This document shows positions 57,763 to 64,000 of a stretch of DNA of 64,000 bases, piece after piece. The DNA comes from Betaproteobacteria bacterium HGW-Betaproteobacteria-1 (GTDB lineage Bacteria; Pseudomonadota; Gammaproteobacteria; Burkholderiales; Methylophilaceae): contig PHCX01000006.1 in the NCBI GenBank assembly GCA_002842435.1, forward strand, positions 124,001 through 188,000. Reading direction: 5' to 3'. Below the pieces are notes generated by a model, which searched no databases, was not told the origin of the DNA, and was given only the letters and a program-made list of their open reading frames with translations. The translations under genes and the position numbers were made by a program. How positions within the stretch are numbered: the stretch's first letter is position 1; the number at the start of each line of letters is the position of its first letter.

Positions 57763-58182
57763 CTACTTGACCAGTGTCACCGGTAGCTTTGTCAGATGCA
57801 CCACCTGATTCGAGGTGGAACCCATGATTAGACTGCCCAGAGAGCCCATGCCGCGTGTCCCCATGATAATCAGGCCGCATTTTTTTGATTTGGCATAGTC
57901 AACGATGGTAGTGGCTACAGGCCCGATCCTGGTCGCCTTGATGTAATCGATGCCATTCTTATCAAGCAGCTTGCAGGCTGAGCGAATGGCTTTTTCCGCC
58001 TCGTCGTGCTGGGCTTTCTCGATGAGATCGTAATCATAAAAATCACTGAGCGGGACAATGATAGGCTGCACGTTGAGTACGTGTATCTGCGAAGCCAGAC
58101 CTTCCTGCAGAATGGAAATGGCATGTTTCAATGCATTCAGCGCATGCTTGGAACCATCAACCGGAACGAGAATCGAGTGCAT
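57763..58182 (-). CDS. Universal stress protein (UspA family)
   Basis: 139 aa from the ATG at 58182, with AAGGAG six to seven bases upstream; a longer frame is rejected. HSILVPVDGSKHALNALKHA opens the fold and the ATP-binding motif GTRGMGSLGSLIMGSTSNQV is near the C-terminus. These small cytosolic proteins accumulate under stress. It is convergent with the phosphorylase and divergent from the alcohol dehydrogenase. Confidence 0.94.
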   Translation of the reverse strand: MHSILVPVDGSKHALNALKHAISILQEGLASQIHVLNVQPIIVPLSDFYDYDLIEKAQHDEAEKAIRSACKLLDKNGIDYIKATRIGPVATTIVDYAKSKKCGLIIMGTRGMGSLGSLIMGSTSNQVVHLTKLPVTLVK

Positions 58183-58328
58183 GATTTTTCTCCTTGATTT
58201 AATGCCGGATATCAATATCCCGAGTCTATCAACTTTTGTGCTCTTCAGTGACTGCAAATTTCATGTCTTCTATCGTGCACAGGCTTGTAGTAAATTGAAT
58301 GACCATGCATTTAGCTTAAGAGCCTGAT

Positions 58329-59321
58329 ATGAAAGCCATGCTGCTCGAGCATCAGAACCGCCCGCTTCGCTACGCTGACATTCCCGATCCCTCGCACGCC
58401 AGTGATCAGGTTTTGCTGCGTGTACTGGCATGTGGCGTATGTCGTACCGATCTGCATATTCTCGATGGCGATCTGACCCAGCCCAAACTGCCACTGGTAC
58501 TGGGGCATGAGATCGTGGGGGAGGTGATTGATAAAGGTGCCAATGTGGACAGGTTTTTGATTGGTGATCGTGTAGGCGTTCCCTGGCTTGGCTGGACATG
58601 CGGACAATGCCGTTTCTGTCTGAGCGGCAGGGAAAACCTGTGCGATCAGGCCAGGTTTACCGGTTACCAGATTGACGGAGGATTTGCGGAGCTGACTGTG
58701 GCCGATCAGCGCTATTGCTTCCCGATCGATGATTACTACACTGACAGTAGTGCCGCTCCCCTGCTCTGTGCTGGTCTGATTGGCCACCGTGCGCTGAAAC
58801 TTGCAGGGAATGGAAAATATCTGGGCATCTATGGATTCGGTGCAGCTGCCCATCTGGTGACGCAAGTGGCGCTGGCACAGGGCTGGCGCGTATATGCATT
58901 CACGCGCGAGCATGATGTTGAAACCCGGAAGTTCGCTATCAACCTGGGAGTGTCATGGGCCGGGTCATCGGGGGAGATGCCACCCGTACTGCTGGACGCT
59001 GCTTTGATATTTGCGCCGGTAGGCGGACTTGTGCCCAAGGCTCTGAAGGCCAGCGCCAAAGGGGCCACTATCGTTTGCGCAGGTATCCATATGACAGATA
59101 TTCCTGCTTTTCCCTATGCCTTGCTCTGGGGTGAAAGAACGATCAGAAGTGTCGCCAATCTGACGCGTGAGGATGGCAGCGAATTTCTTGCGCTGGCGGC
59201 GGGTATTCCGGTCAATACGCACACCGTGGTTTACCCGCTCAGTCAGGCCAATGAAGCCATGAATGACCTGCGGGCAGGAAACATCAATGGTGCTGCAGTG
59301 CTGGTGCCGTCACTGGGATAG
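58329..59321 (+). CDS. Zinc-dependent alcohol dehydrogenase (MDR family)
   Basis: 330 aa. The catalytic zinc site is GVCRTDLHILDGDL and GHEIVGEVIDKG; the structural zinc site is CGQCRFCLSGRENLC; NAD(P) binds near GIYGFGAAAHLVTQVA. This form is often found beside UspA and phosphorylase genes in stress-linked clusters of betaproteobacteria. The alcohol it oxidises is unknown. Confidence 0.92.
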   Translation: MKAMLLEHQNRPLRYADIPDPSHASDQVLLRVLACGVCRTDLHILDGDLTQPKLPLVLGHEIVGEVIDKGANVDRFLIGDRVGVPWLGWTCGQCRFCLSGRENLCDQARFTGYQIDGGFAELTVADQRYCFPIDDYYTDSSAAPLLCAGLIGHRALKLAGNGKYLGIYGFGAAAHLVTQVALAQGWRVYAFTREHDVETRKFAINLGVSWAGSSGEMPPVLLDAALIFAPVGGLVPKALKASAKGATIVCAGIHMTDIPAFPYALLWGERTIRSVANLTREDGSEFLALAAGIPVNTHTVVYPLSQANEAMNDLRAGNINGAAVLVPSLG

Positions 59322-59327
59322 ATCATC

Positions 59328-59350
59328 ACAGCCTATCCCGGATAGGCTGT
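59328..59350. terminator. Bidirectional hairpin between convergent genes
   Basis: ACAGCCTAT (59328-59336) pairs with ATAGGCTGT (59342-59350), loop CCCGG. No T-run is present, but the place between the ends at 59321 and 59354 suggests a terminator. Confidence 0.6.
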
Positions 59351-59353
59351 CAG

Positions 59354-59764
59354 TTACCGGTTATTGAAGAAAGTGATGTTCATCACCTTGTCGTTTACAA
59401 AGGTCAGTTCGGTCTGCTTGTAAGTGCGTTTGGCGTCATAGCGAACAATGTCAGTGTAGTACCACATTTCAACATTGACCGGTTTGGAAGTGTCGCCTGG
59501 CTTGCCGCCCAGCTGTGTAATCGCGGCGTTGGCGCCGGAAGGCCTGACACCTTGCTCCTTTTTCACAGGCTGGCCCAGTTGCTCAGTAATCGCTTTGCGC
59601 GATTTTCCGCTAAATGCATTCAGAAACTCATCTTCCGTATAGGTCTTTTTTGCTTTGGCCTGAGTGCTGGCTTTGCTGGTTTCCTGTTCTGCGACAACCG
59701 GATTGATCATGAAAACAGAGCCGATAACGGCAAGTGAGATGCAGGTTTTTTTACTGAGTAGCAT
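59354..59764 (-). CDS. Secreted protein of unknown function (BamE/SmpA-like fold possible)
   Basis: 136 aa. The signal peptide ends near NPVVAEQE (about 25). The mature part has FLNAFSGKSRKAITEQLGQP, then VEMWYYTDIVRYDAKRTYKQ and the C-terminal TELTFVNDKVMNITFFNNR. The helix-then-strand order with a Gly-rich turn resembles SmpA/OmlA-type proteins, but no lipobox is present. It is of unknown function and stands alone. Confidence 0.7.
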   Translation of the reverse strand: MLLSKKTCISLAVIGSVFMINPVVAEQETSKASTQAKAKKTYTEDEFLNAFSGKSRKAITEQLGQPVKKEQGVRPSGANAAITQLGGKPGDTSKPVNVEMWYYTDIVRYDAKRTYKQTELTFVNDKVMNITFFNNR

Positions 59765-59847
59765 ATCTTTTCCTGGTTCTAGTCATGCGTTAAAAAATAA
59801 TGTCGGATTATCGCACTTTTGTCCGATGCTTGCATTGTGCAGCAGTT

Positions 59848-60612
59848 CTATCGAGTGTCGATTCTCAGGCCGTCATAAGCCAAACGTACATCAGGCGGCA
59901 AGCGTTGACTGACCGCCGTAAATTCAATTTCATGCGTCATGTGTATCAGGTACGTTTGACCCGCCTTGATACGACCAGCAATCTCCAGACTTTGTTCCAG
60001 ATTGATGTGAGTCGGATGCGATTTAAACCGCAAACAATCCAGCATCAGCACCTCCAGGCCCTCAAGCAAAGCCAGCGAACTTTCCGGAATGGCTGATACA
60101 TCTGTGATATAGCCGATATTGCCGATGCGGTAACCCAGGATGTCGCTATTGCCATGCTTGACCGGGATCGGCGTGACTGAGACGCCAAAAAGCTTCATCG
60201 GCGCAGCCAGTCTTCTGGCAGCCAGCACGGGCAGATCCCAGAAGTCACTTGGTTCTCTCAACACATAGGAGAATTTGTCAGCGATATGCTGCAGGGTGGC
60301 CTGATTGCCGTAGAGCGGGATCTGCTGCCGCTGTAACTGGCAGAATGACCGTAAGTCATCGATGCCGTGCAAATGGTCTGCATGTGTGTGGGTATAGAGC
60401 ACTGCATCGACTCTGCTCAGCCCCTCGCGCAAGGCTTGGTGTCTCAGGTCCGGCCCGGTATCAATCAGAATGGTTTCACCCGTAGACAGGACAATTGCGG
60501 CTGAACACCGGGTTCGTTTGTTTCGTTTATCCGTGGAAATACAGGTCTCGCAACGGCAGCCTATGACAGGGGTGCCAGCGCTGGAACCGGCACCGAGCAC
60601 GATCAGTTGCAT
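59848..60612 (-). CDS. MBL-fold phosphodiesterase (PhnP-like)
   Basis: 254 aa. LGAGSSAGTPVIGCRCETC opens with the Cys residues of PhnP-like proteins; the metal site is YTHTHADHLHGIDDLRSF, with ITDVSA and LIHMTHEI later. PhnP cleaves cyclic ribose phosphates; this branch often follows tatD in beta- and gammaproteobacteria with unproven substrate. It overlaps the tatD stop by 10 bp. Confidence 0.88.
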   Translation of the reverse strand: MQLIVLGAGSSAGTPVIGCRCETCISTDKRNKRTRCSAAIVLSTGETILIDTGPDLRHQALREGLSRVDAVLYTHTHADHLHGIDDLRSFCQLQRQQIPLYGNQATLQHIADKFSYVLREPSDFWDLPVLAARRLAAPMKLFGVSVTPIPVKHGNSDILGYRIGNIGYITDVSAIPESSLALLEGLEVLMLDCLRFKSHPTHINLEQSLEIAGRIKAGQTYLIHMTHEIEFTAVSQRLPPDVRLAYDGLRIDTR

Positions 60613-61379
60613 CGTTTAGCGTGCCGGAACAGGCGGAAGAAGTTTCGGGTCGTGGCTTCTGCCAGAGTTTCATAGTCGATGCCACGCAGGCTGGCGACCT
60701 CTTCGGCCACGTACTTTACATAGGCTGGCTGATTGGTCTTGCCGCGGTAAGGAACCGGTGCCAGATAGGGGGAATCGGTTTCCACCAGAATGCGGTCAAG
60801 CGGAATCTGCCTGGCGACTTCCTTCAAGGCGGCGGCGTTCTTGAAGGTGACGATGCCAGAAAAGGAGATGTAAAAACCCATTTCAATGGCCTGCAATGCC
60901 ACATCCAGGCTTTCGGTGAAGCAATGCATGACACCGCCCACCTGGCTGGCGTTTTCTTCCCGCATGATACGCAAGGTATCGTCAGCCGCAGCCCTGGTAT
61001 GAATGATCAACGGTTTGTCGACGGCTATCGCGGCGCGGATATGCGTACGAAAGCGCTCTCGTTGCCACTCGAGGTCCCCAGTCAGGCGGAAATAATCCAG
61101 ACCGGTCTCCCCTATGCCGATCACCTTCGGGTTCCTGGCCAGCTCCACCAGTTGCTCGACACTCAGCGGCGGTTCGTCTTCATAGTCCGGATGTACGCCA
61201 ACCGTCGCATAAAAATTGTCATAGGCATCGGCAACGGCCAGTACTTGCGGGTATTCGCGCAGATTGACCGAAATGCACAAGGCATGGCCGACCTGATGGG
61301 CGTCCATAGCGGCGCGGATGTCGGTCAGATTGTTGGCAAGCTCAGGGAAATTGAGGTGGCAGTGTGAATCTACAAGCAT
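60603..61379 (-). CDS. tatD: TatD-family metal-dependent DNase
   Basis: 258 aa. LVDSHCHLNFPEL at the N-terminus, IGETGLDYFR, LIIHTRAAADDTL, MHCFTES and VETDSPYLAPVPYRGKTNQP are the TatD metal-binding and signature motifs. It is the common companion of holB and pilZ (mltG-tmk-holB-pilZ-tatD order). Confidence 0.95.
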   Translation of the reverse strand: MLVDSHCHLNFPELANNLTDIRAAMDAHQVGHALCISVNLREYPQVLAVADAYDNFYATVGVHPDYEDEPPLSVEQLVELARNPKVIGIGETGLDYFRLTGDLEWQRERFRTHIRAAIAVDKPLIIHTRAAADDTLRIMREENASQVGGVMHCFTESLDVALQAIEMGFYISFSGIVTFKNAAALKEVARQIPLDRILVETDSPYLAPVPYRGKTNQPAYVKYVAEEVASLRGIDYETLAEATTRNFFRLFRHAKRCN

Positions 61380-61399
61380 GGAACTACTTTAAAGGTTGA

Positions 61400-61780
61400 T
61401 TACATCGTATGAGTGGGTTTGCCGGATTTAAGTGCCCCGCCAAGCAAGGCTTCGATCTTGTTCTTGGCTTCAAGACCGCCATCCTTTTCACTTAGTTGCA
61501 CCCCTATGCCTTGCGGACGATTGCCTTGGGTGACTGGTGTAAGCCAGATTACGTTACCGACGACTTTCAGTTTTGTCGGGTCATCCAGCAAACTTAGCAG
61601 CATGAAGACTTCATCACCGATCTTGAAGCTCTTGTTGGTTGGGATAAAGAGTCCGCCTCCCTTCACGAAAGGCATGTAGGAAGCATAAAGCGCAGCCTTT
61701 TCCTTGATGGCAAGCGAAAGCACACCAGGCTTGGGAGCGGAATTTGCGGCTGACGACTGTTCAGGTGGCAATGCGGACAT
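61400..61780 (-). CDS. pilZ: PilZ-domain protein, type IV pilus type
   Basis: 126 aa. LSLAIKEKAALYASYMPFVK and GGLFIPTNKSFKIGDEVFML, then GNVIWLTPVTQGNRPQGIGV. This matches the pilus-biogenesis PilZ that follows holB and, unlike other PilZ domains, does not bind c-di-GMP strongly (the RxxxR motif is absent). The broken pilU gene at 10727-11796 belongs to the same pilus system. Confidence 0.94.
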   Translation of the reverse strand: MSALPPEQSSAANSAPKPGVLSLAIKEKAALYASYMPFVKGGGLFIPTNKSFKIGDEVFMLLSLLDDPTKLKVVGNVIWLTPVTQGNRPQGIGVQLSEKDGGLEAKNKIEALLGGALKSGKPTHTM

Positions 61781-61789
61781 GGTATTCGA

Positions 61790-62794
61790 TCAATTCTTTT
61801 TCATGAACAATTGCGTGTAATTGAGGAAAATTGCTTCAAGTTGCAATTCATTATTCAACGGGTGCTGAGCGCTTCTCTTTGCCTCGTTCAGCTTGCGTTG
61901 AAATTCCAGCAACAGGCCCAAGTCTACGCCTTTGACCAGCGCTTGCAAAGCATCGGCATGCTGATTGTGGTAGCGCACTTTGCCGGTCAGCAGGCATGAC
62001 AAGAGGTCAAAAGCCCATTTCTGCAAACTATCGATGACCAGCTCCATGCCTTGTGTTACAGCAGCGGATGCAGCATTGAAGGGATCCAGTCTGCGTCCCT
62101 GCAGAAGTAATTCGGAATTGAAGTTGCTAGCACCCTGCTCCAGTGACCGCATGACGCTCAACGGTGCCCCACCGGCATAGTCCAGACGAGCTGCCGCGTC
62201 AGCCAAACCTTGCTGCTGCAACCAGGCCAGCGAGACGGGTCTTTCCGGCATAGGCATGTCGATCTTGTGGCAACGACTGATGATTGTCGGCAGCAAGCGT
62301 TTGAGCTGATGGCTCACCAGAATGAAAATCACCCCGTCAGGCGGTTCTTCCAGCATCTTCAGCAAGGCATTGGCGGAAGATGCATTCAGTGCTTCAGCCG
62401 GATGTATCAGCACGATTCTCAGGCCACTGCTCTGGTGACTCGACAGGGAGAGGAATTCAGCCAGTTCGCGCACCTGTACAACGCTGATCTGCTGGCTTTT
62501 TTTCGTTGTTTTCTTTGAGGTTGAAACCTCGGACTCGGCATCCGTATCCTGCTCCGGTGTCAGCAACCGGAAATCCGGATGGTTGCCCTGCGCATACCAA
62601 CTGCAGCTGGCGCAGGTGCCACAGGGTTCGCCGTCTGATTGTGGCGAAAGGCATAAAAGCGACTGGGCAAGCCTTTGGGCAAAATCGAATTTGCCTATAC
62701 CGCTATTGCCATGCAGCAGCAGCGCATGAGATAAGTGCGCACGCTGACTGGATATTCTGGCCAATATTGCGGATTGCCATGGATATATAGACAT
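61790..62794 (-). CDS. holB: DNA polymerase III subunit delta'
   Basis: 334 aa from the ATG at 62794. Clamp-loader AAA+ fold: LLLHGNSGIGKFDFAQRLAQ (P-loop degenerate, as expected for delta'), zinc-binding Cys in CGTCASCSWYAQGNHPDF with the earlier LLC, then VLIHPAEALNASSANALLKM and SRC near the sensor. It works in the clamp-loader complex with delta and tau/gamma. It begins 4 bases after the tmk stop. Confidence 0.95.
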   Translation of the reverse strand: MSIYPWQSAILARISSQRAHLSHALLLHGNSGIGKFDFAQRLAQSLLCLSPQSDGEPCGTCASCSWYAQGNHPDFRLLTPEQDTDAESEVSTSKKTTKKSQQISVVQVRELAEFLSLSSHQSSGLRIVLIHPAEALNASSANALLKMLEEPPDGVIFILVSHQLKRLLPTIISRCHKIDMPMPERPVSLAWLQQQGLADAAARLDYAGGAPLSVMRSLEQGASNFNSELLLQGRRLDPFNAASAAVTQGMELVIDSLQKWAFDLLSCLLTGKVRYHNQHADALQALVKGVDLGLLLEFQRKLNEAKRSAQHPLNNELQLEAIFLNYTQLFMKKN

Positions 62795-62798
62795 GGAG

Positions 62799-63404
62799 TC
62801 AAAGACTCGCAATGATCTGCATCAGGGCTTGTTCAACCTTTTCGATTGGTTGATTGCCATTGATGACTCGGAAACGTCCAGGAGACGCCTCTGCGCGCTG
62901 CAAATAGGCATTCCTGATGCGGGTAAAGAACGCAGTGTCCTGCTGTTCAAACTTGTCCGGGCTGCGCGCGCCGGCCAGGCGGGCGACGCTCACTTCCACC
63001 GGCACGTCGAACAGTATGGTCAAATCCGGCTGCAAGTCTGCGTGTACCCAGGCTTCAAGCTGCTCGATTTTCACGGCGGGTACGCCACGGCCACCGGACT
63101 GGTAGGCAAAACTCGCATCGGAGAAGCGGTCAGATACGACATACGCCCCACTTGCCAGTGCCGGCGCGATCACTTGCGCGATATGTTCCCTTCGCGCGGC
63201 GAACATGAGCAGGGCTTCCGTTTCCGCGTGCATGGATTGATGCAGCAACAGATCACGCAAACTCTCGCCCAGGGCAGTACCACCAGGCTCACGTGTACTG
63301 ACGACATGCAAACCTTTCGCCTGCAATGCTGCGATGATCGTGGGGATGTGCGTGCTCTTGCCTGCACCGTCCATACCTTCCAGCGTAATGAATTTACCGC
63401 GCAC
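62799..63404 (-). CDS. tmk: Thymidylate kinase
   Basis: 201 aa with a GTG start at 63404, inside the last codons of mltG (11-bp overlap). The P-loop [12 protein letters not shown], the DR(F/Y) motif in [20 protein letters not shown] and the LID region [16 protein letters not shown] are present. It phosphorylates dTMP to dTDP. Confidence 0.96.
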   Translation of the reverse strand: MRGKFITLEGMDGAGKSTHIPTIIAALQAKGLHVVSTREPGGTALGESLRDLLLHQSMHAETEALLMFAARREHIAQVIAPALASGAYVVSDRFSDASFAYQSGGRGVPAVKIEQLEAWVHADLQPDLTILFDVPVEVSVARLAGARSPDKFEQQDTAFFTRIRNAYLQRAEASPGRFRVINGNQPIEKVEQALMQIIASL

Positions 63405-64000
63405 CCTGACCTCTTCTTAGCTGATATTTAACGACTGCCCGATTATGTTCTGCCAGCGAATTTGAAAATACGTGGCTTCCATCACCCTTGCCGACAAAAT
63501 ATAGCGCCCGGGTCTTGGCCGGATGCAGCGCGGCCTCAATCGAGGCCAGACCGGGCATGGCGATCGGGGTCGGCGGCAAACCGCTTCTTGTATAGGTATT
63601 GTAAGGCGTATCGATCTGCAAATCCTTTCTGCGGATATTGCCGTCGAAACGCTCGCCCATACCGTAAATGACGGTGGGATCTGTCTGCAACCGCATGCCG
63701 ATACGCATGCGGTTAACGAATACGCCGGCAATGGTCTTGCGCTCATCGGCCCTGCCCGTTTCCTTTTCGATGATGGAGGCCATGATCAGCGCTTCATACG
63801 GTGTCTTGTAGGGCAAGCCAGCTTCTCTTTGCGCCCAGGCCTCGTTCAGCCTGGTTTGCATGGCGTGATAGGCACGCTTGAGGATTTCCAGATCGCTCAT
63901 GCCCTTGCTGAAATAGTAGGTGTCAGGGAAAAACAGCCCCTCGGGATGCGATTCAGTGGCACCGATGCTTTCGAGAATCTGCTGATTCGTGTAAGAAATC
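63394..64000 (-). CDS. mltG: Endolytic murein transglycosylase MltG (5' end outside window)
   Basis: About 200 C-terminal residues are visible; the frame stays open through base 64000. The YceG-domain signature is complete: [48 protein letters not shown] and the end [20 protein letters not shown]. MltG cleaves nascent glycan strands at the inner membrane. It is the first visible gene of the tmk-holB-pilZ-tatD operon. Confidence 0.95.
   Translation of the reverse strand, partial: ISYTNQQILESIGATESHPEGLFFPDTYYFSKGMSDLEILKRAYHAMQTRLNEAWAQREAGLPYKTPYEALIMASIIEKETGRADERKTIAGVFVNRMRIGMRLQTDPTVIYGMGERFDGNIRRKDLQIDTPYNTYTRSGLPPTPIAMPGLASIEAALHPAKTRALYFVGKGDGSHVFSNSLAEHNRAVVKYQLRRGQGAR

Overview
The window looks like a stretch of a betaproteobacterial chromosome with moderately high GC, most likely from a methylotroph of the Methylophilaceae/Nitrosomonadales type. 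The reasons are a formaldehyde-activating-enzyme (Fae) family gene, a quinoprotein dehydrogenase, betaproteobacterial forms of DapC, MnmC and QueF, the smc-zipA-ligA order, and a MutL carrying the endonuclease motif. This placement is an inference from gene content; there is no rRNA or marker phylogeny in the window.

Layout. 1-9.1 kb: housekeeping genes (a flavin-binding protein, a TerB-like protein, a beta-CASP nuclease, mutL, miaA, fae-like, dapC, an EamA transporter). A yefM-yoeB toxin-antitoxin pair sits between mutL and miaA. 9.1-16.7 kb: an OmpA-like lipoprotein, a DUF4124 protein, a pilU gene broken by a deletion in its Walker A region, an OGT-type glycosyltransferase overlapping mnmC, and a methyltransferase. 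16.6-25.5 kb: one tightly packed minus-strand operon of ten genes. It is headed by a MerR/B12-binding regulator of the CarH/LitR photoreceptor family and otherwise holds membrane-lipid genes: two CFA-type methyltransferases, a desaturase, a COG2907 flavoprotein, DUF1365, DUF1295, DUF2878, DUF6134 and a lipocalin. A PQQ-dehydrogenase-like lipoprotein and phospholipase A (pldA) are read the other way. 29-36 kb: an arsenic operon (arsR-arsI-acr3-arsC) and a MacAB/TolC-like efflux operon. 36.5-49.8 kb: tRNA-Glu and tRNA-Ala, a glycoside-hydrolase-like/LPS-kinase fusion, queF, smc-zipA-ligA-cysQ, msrPQ and a DoxX protein. 53-64 kb: a P-type ATPase, glucan phosphorylase, a universal stress protein, an alcohol dehydrogenase, and the mltG-tmk-holB-pilZ-tatD-phosphodiesterase operon.

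The most unusual region is 51.1-52.95 kb. A 28-bp sequence at 51127-51154 matches the chromosome-dimer resolution site dif. It is followed by a 1.5-kb element with three small genes: an unknown 103-aa protein, an excisionase-like HTH protein, and a protein of the VC1465/XafT family (Xer recombination activation factor). The element ends at 52654-52681 in a half-dif that keeps the XerC arm and central region but has no XerD arm. That is the attachment-site design of TLC-phi-like integrative elements exploiting Xer. Directly after this half site is a second copy of the element's roughly 250-bp leader, joined to the P-type ATPase gene. Two hairpins in the leader are kept between the copies by compensatory changes. 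The reading is a minimal Xer-dependent element inserted at the replication terminus, next to the remnant of an earlier one.

All family assignments are from reading the sequence by eye and from memory of the families; no searches were run.
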